DNA of 50,696 bases from an uncultured Lachnospiraceae bacterium (GTDB lineage Bacteria > Bacillota > Clostridia > Lachnospirales > Lachnospiraceae): positions 1-50,696 of the forward strand of contig CADADA010000037.1 in NCBI GenBank assembly GCA_902786515.1. The letters run 5' to 3'. The notes beneath the pieces were generated by a model. The model was not told where the DNA came from. It was given only the letters and a program-made list of their open reading frames with translations, and ran no database searches. Position numbers and translations under genes: made by a program. Position 1 is the stretch's first letter; each line of letters begins with the position of its first letter. Shown piece by piece: positions 18,361 through 25,236 of this stretch.

Positions 18361-18413
18361 TTTTCAAACGTGTAATATAGTATCAGATTCATAATTAAAA
18401 ATCAAGCATAATG

Positions 18414-18422
18414 TGATATAAT
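18414..18422 (+). promoter_or_regulatory. Extended -10 promoter
   Basis: TGATATAAT at 18414-18422 is a TGnTATAAT extended -10 with no convincing -35. It lies 50 nt before ATG 18472 and may drive the plus-strand run that follows. Confidence 0.5.
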
Positions 18423-18471
18423 GTTGTAGTATTAAAAAACTAATAAAGATTACAGCAAAGGAAGAAAAAAC

Positions 18472-18801
18472 ATGTCACACCCACTTTCAACAGCATATGA
18501 CAGATACACAAGATTGGAGAACGGTGAGAGGATATATGCAAATCTTCGAAACTACAATAAAGAAGGTATACGAAAAATCAAGTGGGTGGTAGACGATTAT
18601 GAGCTGTATCACAGAAGAATATCGACTTTAATAAATGAGATGATTTCTGCAGGGTTTATAATTGAGGAATGTCAGGAGTCGAAAGTACCGGAAGAAATAA
18701 ACGTGAAATATTCTGAGAAATTTGGAGGTGTCATGCATCAACCGGATTTTATATTTTTCAGGTGTAAAAAGCAATCGCATAAGAGTTTTCAGGAGGATTA
18801 A
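18472..18801 (+). pseudogene. C-terminal remnant of a SAM-dependent methyltransferase
   Basis: 109 residues that match only the end of a class I methyltransferase: HPLSTAYDRYTRLENGERIY, WVVDDYELYHRRISTLINEM, AGFIIEECQESKVPEE and PDFIFFRCKK. The SAM-binding N-terminal half of about 130 residues is absent, so it cannot methylate. It still has a promoter, AAAGGAAG and an ATG, and is followed after 2 nt by the next gene. I infer an N-terminal deletion that placed the fragment behind a working start, or a retained small protein. Confidence 0.75.
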
Positions 18802-18803
18802 AA

Positions 18804-20081
18804 ATGCCGGCTTATTATTCTATAACTACATATATCAGCAAAAATAAGATAAATGGTAATACGTTTGAAGAATTTGTAGATGTTTTACAAGACGGAGGAT
18901 TTACTTTTAAAAGTGGATACCGGGAATTTGAAGATAATACAATAACTGAGATTATTGCATGGAATACAGAAAAAATTGGTGATGACTTTGTATTAGGATA
19001 TGATGAACATTATTCGCATGATTATAAACAGAGTTTATGGGAATATGATAACTTATCAGAAGTAAGATTGTATATTGTAAATCCAGAGGAGAGTGATTTT
19101 TTTGAATTTGTTATTATTATACCGGAGGATGATTTTATTGAATATAAAAATGGAAATGAAAAATATGATTCAAAAGTAATTCGTGATATAAAACAGCTTG
19201 CAGTAAGAATATGGAAATTGGAATATGTTGAGGTAATACAGACGGCAATGGAATTATCTTCCGGAGATGCATATGTTGAAGATATTAAAAATGGAGAGTT
19301 TCCGTCAGCAGAACCCTTTGCAATAATCCCTGATAATATATTAAATAAATCATATAAAAAGAAATTTAAAACAACGCGTATTGAAAGAAATGGTGTACTG
19401 ATAGAAAAACGCAGAAGAAACCATGTAAAAAACAATATAGTAGCTGTAATTTGCACTATATTTATAATTATACTACCGTTTTTGTTATCGTACATTTTTA
19501 AACTGAAACTAACAAAAGATGGATGGGTAAGACAAGAACTGGTAAATATTGAAGGTGTGGATTACAGGTATCAGGGATTTGATATAAGTAACGAAGGAAA
19601 AACAATTGCATTTATTGATGATTGGAAGGTAAAAGAGATTCCAGAAGACCCAAGTCATACCTTTCTTATTATAAAGTCGTTTAGTAATCAATATTATATA
19701 ATAAAAAAAGACTATGTTATACCGGAAAGCGGAAAAGTCAGTTGCGCTTATTTAAATGGAGAGAGAACAACATGGGAACCATTTTTAGACGCTCTGACTG
19801 AAATATTGGATTCAGAATTTGTTGATGGAAATGAAATAATTATATCGGGTTTTAATAAAGCACAGTATGATCAAAATTTTAAATCAGTCAGCATCGGTTA
19901 CGAGGATTGTCCTGTTGGGACAGATCACAGTATATATTGCATTGGAAAATTAGATTCTAAGTGGATTATAATATTTAGAGATGAATTGGATAGTTTGAAT
20001 AATGACCAAAAGAGAGCGATATACTATGAACTTGATTCGAAATATGAAAAAGCATTTGAAGAAAGTGGTTACTGGCAATAA
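18804..20081 (+). CDS. Membrane-anchored protein of unknown function
   Basis: 425 residues, not recognised. An acidic N-terminal region (about 1-205) is followed by a basic stretch (EKRRRNHVKNN) and one strong helix at about 212-232 (VAVICTIFIIILPFLLSYIF). An outer C-terminal domain of about 190 residues follows, rich in Asp and Ile. The charge bias predicts the N-terminal part inside and the C-terminal part outside. GGAGG is 8 nt before the ATG. It may be co-transcribed with the next genes. Confidence 0.65.
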   Translation: MPAYYSITTYISKNKINGNTFEEFVDVLQDGGFTFKSGYREFEDNTITEIIAWNTEKIGDDFVLGYDEHYSHDYKQSLWEYDNLSEVRLYIVNPEESDFFEFVIIIPEDDFIEYKNGNEKYDSKVIRDIKQLAVRIWKLEYVEVIQTAMELSSGDAYVEDIKNGEFPSAEPFAIIPDNILNKSYKKKFKTTRIERNGVLIEKRRRNHVKNNIVAVICTIFIIILPFLLSYIFKLKLTKDGWVRQELVNIEGVDYRYQGFDISNEGKTIAFIDDWKVKEIPEDPSHTFLIIKSFSNQYYIIKKDYVIPESGKVSCAYLNGERTTWEPFLDALTEILDSEFVDGNEIIISGFNKAQYDQNFKSVSIGYEDCPVGTDHSIYCIGKLDSKWIIIFRDELDSLNNDQKRAIYYELDSKYEKAFEESGYWQ

Positions 20082-20103
20082 TAGCTGAAAAGAAGTGATA
20101 ATT

Positions 20104-20631
20104 ATGTATTTGATTTCAATATATTTTGATGAAAACACAAATAAAATTTTGCAAAATCTGATTAACCGTGTGGCGCAGACAAGTGGAAATACATTCATGA
20201 CTGACAATAATGTTCCGCCACATATGACAATTGCGGCAATTCAGACTAGGAATTCAGAGGAGATTATACCATATTTTGAAAGTCTGAAAGGCAATATAAG
20301 TTCTGGAAAAATAAACATAGTTTCACCGGGACAGTTATTGCCTTACGTCATGTATGTAGCGCCTGTTTTAAATGAGTATCTTGATAAAATGTCACAGGAA
20401 ATAGCGTCCATGACAGAAAAGATTCCGGGGATTAAGTTGAGTAAGTATTACAGACCGTATTCGTGGCTTCCGCATATTACTATCGGAAAAACTCTTGGTC
20501 GTGATGAAATGATTAAAGCTTTTCAGATACTGCAGCAATATTTTGTGCCATTTGAAGCAAATGTAACGGAAATAGGGCTTGCGAAAACAAATCCGCATGA
20601 GGATATAGTCAGATTTGAATTAAGCGAATGA
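20104..20631 (+). CDS. 2H phosphoesterase superfamily protein (2'-5' RNA ligase-like)
   Basis: 175 residues from ATG 20104. Both catalytic motifs are visible: PPHMTIA near residue 39 (HxT) and LPHITIG near residue 125 (HxT). Such enzymes open 2',3'-cyclic phosphates or 2'-5' bonds in RNA or nucleotides. The ribosome site AGAAGTG is moderate; a GTG at 20095 is a less likely start. The role in this cluster is unknown. Confidence 0.8.
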   Translation: MYLISIYFDENTNKILQNLINRVAQTSGNTFMTDNNVPPHMTIAAIQTRNSEEIIPYFESLKGNISSGKINIVSPGQLLPYVMYVAPVLNEYLDKMSQEIASMTEKIPGIKLSKYYRPYSWLPHITIGKTLGRDEMIKAFQILQQYFVPFEANVTEIGLAKTNPHEDIVRFELSE

Positions 20632-20729
20632 ATGAGATAGATAAACTTGTAATTTTTCATAGACTGTTATATGATATTAGTGTTACGTTTACATACATAG
20701 TTTTGACAAAAAGTATTACGGAGGTTGGT

Positions 20730-21686
20730 ATGGAAATTTTAGCAATTTTAATGGTTCAAATATGCTTTATAATGCTTGGGTGTATTATTTATTTGTTTAT
20801 ATTAGCATTGGTCAGTATGTTGACCGGAGTTTGCATGGGTTATCGTATTACATCTTTTAGTTTTGCAGGTATTATGATAATAAATAATAATAAAAAGATT
20901 TCGGTTACAATGGCACCTTGGAGATTGATAGCACAAGCAGAATTATTCAGAAAAGAAATGAGTGGCAGACTTAAGTTTATAAAGGAAACATTGGATTTTA
21001 TCTTAATGACGGTATTCACCGGAACCGCATTAACTATATGGTACCGATTGTTAGTTGAAAATATATACTTACAGTATATTGATAAGATTCTGATTGTTAT
21101 TTGGTTTATTCATTTATTTAGTATGCTTGGAATGATAAAAAAGGCATTTTCTAAAGGTCATGATCATTATATCTGGGAGCAGGAAATAAAGATTTCCAAT
21201 CAACTTAAGAACGGAGTACGACCTGGTCAGATAGCTCTTACGGATGTTGATATGAATAGTAAGGATTTTATAGAAAGAAGATGCATACTCTACAATTATT
21301 ATACATTGTTAGACAGCAAGAAATATGATGAGCTGCCACTTTATATTGAGAGGTTTGAACATTATATAGGAACACAGTTTAATATTGCTTCCCAGAATGT
21401 GCCTTATGCATATGAGATTGTCTATTACTATTCAATTATAAATTATAATCTTGAAAGAGCTGAGCATTATGTTGCTTTGCTCGGTGAGTTATTGAAAAAT
21501 GATATGGACCTTAACGGACGAAGAGTATATGCAGGATATTTGCTGGGAACAAATAAACCGAAGGAATCTGTAATGCGTGTTTTGGAACAGTGTAAAGCTG
21601 ATGAGCATAGATTCAATAGTCAGGTTATTTCGGGAATGGAATATGAATTAATAAGTCAGTTAAAAGAAAAATTATATAACAGATAG
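20730..21686 (+). CDS. Multi-helix membrane protein resembling an M50 peptidase without HExxH
   Basis: 318 residues from ATG 20730, which has GGAGG at 20720-20724. An in-frame ATG at 20628 overlaps the previous stop but has no ribosome site. There are about four helices in the first 150 residues, then a helical TPR-like tail. The segment LTGVCMGYRITSFSFAG resembles the region after HExxH in M50-like proteins (GLLTGYxxxSFRxG). The residues aligned with HExxH here read LALVS, so the zinc site would be lost. The likeness is from memory and needs a profile search. It is probably not a protease. Confidence 0.6.
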   Translation: MEILAILMVQICFIMLGCIIYLFILALVSMLTGVCMGYRITSFSFAGIMIINNNKKISVTMAPWRLIAQAELFRKEMSGRLKFIKETLDFILMTVFTGTALTIWYRLLVENIYLQYIDKILIVIWFIHLFSMLGMIKKAFSKGHDHYIWEQEIKISNQLKNGVRPGQIALTDVDMNSKDFIERRCILYNYYTLLDSKKYDELPLYIERFEHYIGTQFNIASQNVPYAYEIVYYYSIINYNLERAEHYVALLGELLKNDMDLNGRRVYAGYLLGTNKPKESVMRVLEQCKADEHRFNSQVISGMEYELISQLKEKLYNR

Positions 21687-21695
21687 GAGATTGAA

Positions 21696-22067
21696 ATGAG
21701 TGATTATATTTATGTAGCTATTGCATTTGCAGCAGCAGCAATAATAATTTTTATTAGATTGAAGTTTATGATAAAGGGTGAAAAAGTAATGGCTAGGGTT
21801 ACTGATTACATATGTCCGAAAGGTGCTTACATTCCGATTATGGAATTTGAATATGAAGGGCAGATAATGAACATAAAAGCAAAAAACGGATGGAAAAAAC
21901 AGAAATACGATATTGGTTCAGAGTTAGAGATATACTATATACCGGGAAATGAAAATGAGGTAAAGATAGTACATGATTATTCGGATATAATTATGATGGC
22001 TGTATTTTTGATATGTGGTGCAGTTATATTTTATTGTTTAAAAAATATGCACCATCATAAAATGTGA
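21696..22067 (+). CDS. DUF3592-type membrane protein
   Basis: 123 residues: an N-terminal helix (about 4-24), a small beta domain with MARVTDYICPKGAYIPIMEF and DIGSELEIYYIPGNENE, then a second helix (about 96-115). This is the DUF3592 pattern. Function is unknown. AGGAG lies 8 nt before the ATG and the gap to the previous gene is 9 nt. Confidence 0.75.
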   Translation: MSDYIYVAIAFAAAAIIIFIRLKFMIKGEKVMARVTDYICPKGAYIPIMEFEYEGQIMNIKAKNGWKKQKYDIGSELEIYYIPGNENEVKIVHDYSDIIMMAVFLICGAVIFYCLKNMHHHKM

Positions 22068-22078
22068 GGATAGAGAAC

Positions 22079-22147
22079 ATGAAGACTTTTGACGAGGTGT
22101 ACGGGAATATATTTCGACCTTTGACCGGCATTAATAAAAGAAAATGA
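22079..22147 (+). CDS. 22-residue ORF coupled to the YqxD gene
   Basis: MKTFDEVYGNIFRPLTGINK plus two residues, preceded by GAGGAT with suitable spacing. Its TGA (22145-22147) overlaps ATG 22144 of the next gene in an ATGA joint. The next gene has no ribosome site of its own, so this short frame may deliver ribosomes to it. It could also be the 5' scrap of a deleted gene. Confidence 0.45.
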   Translation: MKTFDEVYGNIFRPLTGINKRK

Positions 22148-22620
22148 TGAAGATATTTGTTGATGCAGATGCATGTCCTGTTGTGGGCATAGTGGAGAAA
22201 ATTGCTGAAAAATATAATATAGAGGTCACTTTGCTATGTGATACTAATCATGTGCTCTATTCAAATTACAGTGATGTAATAGTAGTTGGTGCAGGAGCAG
22301 ATGCAGTAGATTTTAAATTAATAAGTGTTTGTCATAATGGCGATGTCGTGGTGACACAGGATTATGGTGTTGCGGCTATGGCTCTTGGAAAAGGAGCATA
22401 TGCAATACATCAATCAGGCAGGTGGTATACAAATGAAAATATTGACCGCATGCTGATGGAGAGACATCTTAACAAAAAAGCACGTCGGGGATCTCATAAG
22501 AATCATATTAAGGGACCGAAAAAGCGTACAGATGAAGATGACTTGCGATTTGCAGAGTCATTTGAGAAACTATTACTGATGGTAAAGTCAAAGGATGGTG
22601 GTCAGGATGGGGATTTTTAG
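22144..22620 (+). CDS. yqxD: YaiI/YqxD family protein (DUF188, PIN-like)
   Basis: 158 residues. MKIFVDADACPVV at the start, VGAGADAVDF and VVTQDYGVAAMAL are hallmark DUF188 motifs with conserved aspartates of a PIN-like nuclease fold. The C-terminal part has RRGSHKNHIKGPKKRTDEDD. The biochemical role is unsettled. The start may be either ATG of the ATGATG pair. Confidence 0.85.
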   Translation: MMKIFVDADACPVVGIVEKIAEKYNIEVTLLCDTNHVLYSNYSDVIVVGAGADAVDFKLISVCHNGDVVVTQDYGVAAMALGKGAYAIHQSGRWYTNENIDRMLMERHLNKKARRGSHKNHIKGPKKRTDEDDLRFAESFEKLLLMVKSKDGGQDGDF

Positions 22621-22825
22621 AAAGAAAAAGGTATTTAGGTCCTATGATAAAGAGAATACGAAACCTGTAATCAGAGCAAGTATATGTACTGGTGAACAGG
22701 TTGCGGGGTTCAAGGATATCCATACAGGTAAGATAGAAGAGGTAATGTTAATAAAATGTCCTGAGGACCTTGAGGATTTTAAAAACATGTATGGGATTGA
22801 AGATGAGATTGAGAAGGAATACTGA
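22607..22825 (+). CDS. Conserved small protein of unknown function
   Basis: 72 residues from ATG 22607 (an upstream ATG at 22595 sits too close to the GGA). The core PVIRASICTGEQVAGFKD and EEVMLIKCPEDLEDF belongs to a small family common in Lachnospiraceae, sometimes labelled aspartate dehydrogenase without clear support. It overlaps the previous gene by 14 nt. Confidence 0.7.
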   Translation: MGIFRKKKVFRSYDKENTKPVIRASICTGEQVAGFKDIHTGKIEEVMLIKCPEDLEDFKNMYGIEDEIEKEY

Positions 22826-22861
22826 TAGTAAAAAAATCGGTTAAATATACAAAAGTTAATC

Positions 22862-22889
22862 TTGCTTTTTCAGAAATAATGGATATAAT
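22862..22889 (+). promoter_or_regulatory. Promoter of the type III antitoxin RNA
   Basis: TTGCTT at 22862-22867, 16-nt spacer, perfect TATAAT at 22884-22889. Transcription would begin near 22896, about 23 nt before the first repeat. Confidence 0.65.
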
Positions 22890-22895
22890 ATAGGT

Positions 22896-23046
22896 AAGAG
22901 AGTAGATACTTTCTACATAGGTTACGAAGCCTACCAAAATCGTATTAATAGAGGTTACGAAGCCTACCAAAATCGTATTAATAGAGGTTACGAAGCCTAC
23001 CAAAATCGTATTAATAGTAGAAGGAACGGGCACCGCTTGTTCCTTC
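22896..23046 (+). ncRNA. Type III antitoxin RNA (ToxI-like)
   Basis: Three perfect 33-bp repeats between a good promoter and a terminator, immediately before a ToxN-family gene: the known layout of ToxIN/AbiQ loci. Within each unit, bases 1-3 (AGG) can pair with 12-14 (CCT), and bases 5-9 (TACGA) with 22-26 (TCGTA). The order A-B-A'-B' is an H-type pseudoknot, the fold known for ToxI and AntiQ. The toxin endoribonuclease would cut the precursor into 33-nt units that bind and silence it. The pairing is read by eye; the transcript is inferred. Confidence 0.82.
22919..23017 (+). repeat. Three perfect tandem 33-bp repeats
   Basis: Units at 22919-22951, 22952-22984 and 22985-23017 are identical, with no spacers. 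The unit length is a multiple of three and one frame stays open, repeating GYEAYQNRINR in phase with the toxin start. That frame has no start codon and is probably chance. Confidence 0.95.
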
Positions 23047-23050
23047 ATTT
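23020..23050 (+). terminator. Leaky terminator between antitoxin and toxin
   Basis: GAAGGAAC at 23020-23027 pairs with GTTCCTTC at 23039-23046 around an 11-nt loop, then ATTTGTTT. Type III loci carry a terminator here that keeps antitoxin RNA in excess over toxin mRNA. Confidence 0.75.
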
Positions 23051-23063
23051 GTTTGGAGGTACT

Positions 23064-23588
23064 ATGGAGTGGATAAATGTTAATGAGAAATACTTAGATT
23101 TTTTAAGGTGTTTTGAAGGAAGAATACCAAGAACAGATTATGGTTCTGACAAATATAAACCATTTTTTGGAATTCTTTTTGAAAATGAAAAATTTTATTA
23201 CATAACACAAGTTTCACATGCACAGTTTAGGCATATAAAAATGAAAAATCAGCCAGATTTTTTTAAGATTTATGATCCGAAAGAAATATCCAGACTAATT
23301 GCTGTTGTAAATCTTAACTATATGTTTCCTATACCTAAGGATGAGGTGACTTCGTTTGTTAAAAAGGATATAGATACATATAGGACATTTAAATCTGAAG
23401 AAGAAAAAAGTAAGTATATTGATTTATTGGATTCTGAAATGAAAATGATTAATACTATGAATTTATCTGATGCAGCGAAAAAAGTATATAATAATAAGTA
23501 TTCTTTTCCTGATTCTAGAGTTGCTCAAAGATGTTTAGATTATAAAGCATTGGAAGAATATGCAAAAAAATGGAAAACGGAAAAATAG
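23064..23588 (+). CDS. toxN: Type III toxin, ToxN/AbiQ family endoribonuclease
   Basis: 174 residues. The family pattern is visible: an N-terminal YLDFLRCFEGRIPRTDYG, KPFFGILFENEKFYYITQ, HIKMKNQPDFFKIYD, AVVNLNYMFPIP and a C-terminal CLDYKALEEYAKKW. ToxN toxins are sequence-specific endoribonucleases held inactive by repeat RNA, and many give phage resistance by abortive infection. GGAGG at 23055-23059 sets ATG 23064; a TTG at 23037 lies inside the terminator and is rejected. Assignment is by pattern recall, backed strongly by the upstream repeats and terminator. Confidence 0.85.
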   Translation: MEWINVNEKYLDFLRCFEGRIPRTDYGSDKYKPFFGILFENEKFYYITQVSHAQFRHIKMKNQPDFFKIYDPKEISRLIAVVNLNYMFPIPKDEVTSFVKKDIDTYRTFKSEEEKSKYIDLLDSEMKMINTMNLSDAAKKVYNNKYSFPDSRVAQRCLDYKALEEYAKKWKTEK

Positions 23589-23589
23589 A

Positions 23590-23726
23590 ATTAATCAGTA
23601 TGTTGAGGAAAAAACGGCTATACTAGAATACTATAAGGCGATTTCTGAGTCAATTAATGACGACAGAAATCCGGACTGGCAGCTGTTGGAGCAGGCATTT
23701 AGAAAGTTTATAAATGAAAGGGCATA
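23590..23726 (+). pseudogene. 3' remnant of an unidentified gene
   Basis: A frame with no start codon reads INQYVEEKTAILEYYKAISE and SINDDRNPDWQLLEQAFRKF up to TAA at 23724-23726. The composition looks coding and helical. It begins right after the toxin stop, as if an insertion of the toxin locus or a deletion had removed the rest. Parent gene not recognised. Confidence 0.45.
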
Positions 23727-23729
23727 AAA

Positions 23730-24572
23730 ATGAGACTAATTAGAGATATCATGAAAAATATAGGAGTTATAGGATTAGCACTGGGAGTATTTATCGTAGG
23801 TTCTATTGGTGGAAATATTATACAGCCAATATTTGCAAATTATTATCTGGCATTAATTGTTCCATGTATTGTAAGATCCGTTTTGACCATTGCATTAGCC
23901 GGATTTGTATTTTCAAAATTTTTAAAAATCAATCCTGATGAATTGGGTATTAAGTTAAAGATGATAGATGTTAAGTGGATTATTATCGCTGTTGCGTTAC
24001 CTTCATTAGTGCTTGCTTTTTATGCGTACTTATTGAATGGAGATGCACATATAGCTGGAGACAGACCGTTTTTGGAATATCTTGTGTATGCTGTTTTTGG
24101 TGTGGGTATCCCGGCAGGAATTAATGAGGAGCTGGCTTTCAGAGGAATGATTTTCAGGTACATGAAAAAGACTTTAGGAGTAAAAATTGCCGTAGTAGTT
24201 CCGGCTGTCTTATTTGCGTGTTTACATATTTCAAATATGCAGACTTTTGATTTGACGGATTTGATACTTCTCATATTAGCCGGTTCATCTGTATCGATAA
24301 TGTTTACCTTAATGGCTCTGGATTCGGACTCAATTTATCCGGGAGCTCTGGCACACACGCTTTGGAATACATTGATTATTGGCGGAATCTTTGGCGTTGG
24401 TGAGATAGTAAATGGTGCGTCAAATGATTCGTTTATCGTGATTTCAATTGAGTCAGCAAACAAATTACTTACAGGTGGTAATTTTGGTATAGAGGCAGCT
24501 GTACCTGCAATTGCCGGTTACATCATAGTATCTGTGATAGGATTTATATTTTACAAAAGAAAAGAATCATAA
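23730..24572 (+). CDS. CPBP family intramembrane metalloprotease
   Basis: 280 residues, about eight helices. Catalytic motifs of the CAAX-protease/bacteriocin-processing (Abi) family are present: INEELAFRGMIFRYM (EExxxR), FACLHISNM and ALAHTLWNT with the metal-ligand histidines. Substrates in bacteria are mostly unknown; some give bacteriocin self-immunity. The ribosome site is AAAGGG. It lies inside a defence-rich stretch, but no partner is evident. Confidence 0.85.
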   Translation: MRLIRDIMKNIGVIGLALGVFIVGSIGGNIIQPIFANYYLALIVPCIVRSVLTIALAGFVFSKFLKINPDELGIKLKMIDVKWIIIAVALPSLVLAFYAYLLNGDAHIAGDRPFLEYLVYAVFGVGIPAGINEELAFRGMIFRYMKKTLGVKIAVVVPAVLFACLHISNMQTFDLTDLILLILAGSSVSIMFTLMALDSDSIYPGALAHTLWNTLIIGGIFGVGEIVNGASNDSFIVISIESANKLLTGGNFGIEAAVPAIAGYIIVSVIGFIFYKRKES

Positions 24573-24580
24573 GATATCTT

Positions 24581-24622
24581 GAGCGTTATTGTATGTACGA
24601 CATTACGACGACGCTCTTTATT
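24581..24622 (+). terminator. Terminator after the CPBP gene
   Basis: GAGCGT at 24581-24586 pairs with ACGCTC at 24611-24616, followed by TTTATTTG. The loop is long and only partly paired. Confidence 0.5.
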
Positions 24623-24635
24623 TGTTGAAAAAAAA

Positions 24636-24731
24636 GTTCCTATGAAAAATGTAATTAGGTTTACAAAGTTCCTATGAAAAATGTAATTACACTTGCGAAA
24701 TTCCTATGAAAAAATGATATACTTTGAACAT
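24636..24731 (+). repeat. Direct repeats with a 32-bp period upstream of the mcrC remnant
   Basis: Units start at 24636, 24668 and 24700. Each begins (G/A)TTCCTATGAAAAA followed by an A/T-rich stretch. The third overlaps a probable -10 (TATACT near 24718). The period equals that of the array at 4497 and the ATGAAA core is shared, although the rest differs. Confidence 0.7.
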
Positions 24732-24786
24732 ATAGAATTGTTTAGATAGTGGCAGTCGTTGTGAAAGTGATTAAGATTTTTGGTAG

Positions 24787-25051
24787 GTAACAATTGATGC
24801 CAAGTAGTATTCTAACACCATGCAGTGCAAGTTTGATGTGCAGAGCATCTATTTGGCCAATCTTTATTAGGTATATACCTATGTTAAGAATTTGGATAAG
24901 GATAATGTCGGAAATGTCGCGGGAATGATTATATATGCTAAGACACAGGAGCAGATTAAACCCAATAATAAGTATTCAATGGCTGGAAATACCATATGGG
25001 TAAAGACTTTAGATTTAAATCTGCCATTTACAGACATAGCAGATCAGTAAA
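24787..25051 (+). pseudogene. mcrC: mcrC remnant (5-methylcytosine restriction subunit)
   Basis: One frame reads VTIDAK*YSNTMQCKFDVQ, then SIYLANLY*VYTYVKNLDK and NVAGMIIYAKTQEQIKP, ending in VKTLDLNLPFTDIADQ. This is the C-terminal third of McrC, including the nuclease IDAK motif. Two codons are now TAG (24805-24807, probably once Tyr; 24868-24870, probably once Gln). The N-terminal part of mcrC and all of mcrB are absent. In McrBC the McrC subunit cuts DNA under control of the McrB GTPase, so this system is dead. 24732-24786 holds nothing I can identify. Confidence 0.8.
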
Positions 25052-25108
25052 AAACGGGAGATTTTTTTGGAAATGGGTAGGTTTACAAAATGTTATAAGA
25101 TAAAAAAA

Positions 25109-25156
25109 CTAACGTGAAAAATGAATAAAGCACTAATGTGACGAATAAAATATGAT
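25109..25156 (+). repeat. Two degenerate 24-bp direct repeats before the AAA ATPase
   Basis: CTAACGTGAAAAATGAATAAA from 25109 (first 20 bases exact to the core) and a related CTAATGTGACGAATAAAAT from 25133. They share the (A/G)TGA-plus-AATGAA flavour of the two 32-bp arrays but with a 24-bp period. The segment 25052-25236 holds no other clear signal. Confidence 0.4.
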
Positions 25157-25236
25157 AAAACGAAAAAAAATATTGCATATAACGCAAGAGGGTGGTAATA
25201 TAAATAGTGTAATAAATGAAAACGAGGATTGTTAAA

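Noticed and set aside
20628..20729. Longer N-terminus of the M50-like protein
   Set aside because: The ATG at 20628 has no ribosome site, whereas ATG 20730 has GGAGG at a workable distance.
22919..23017. CRISPR array
   Set aside because: The 33-bp units are back to back with no spacers, and no cas gene is present; a type III antitoxin explains them.
22779..23048. Minus-strand ORF with a repeated NTILVGFVTSI sequence
   Set aside because: It is the reverse reading of the 33-bp repeats (33 is a multiple of three), with no ribosome site or family likeness.
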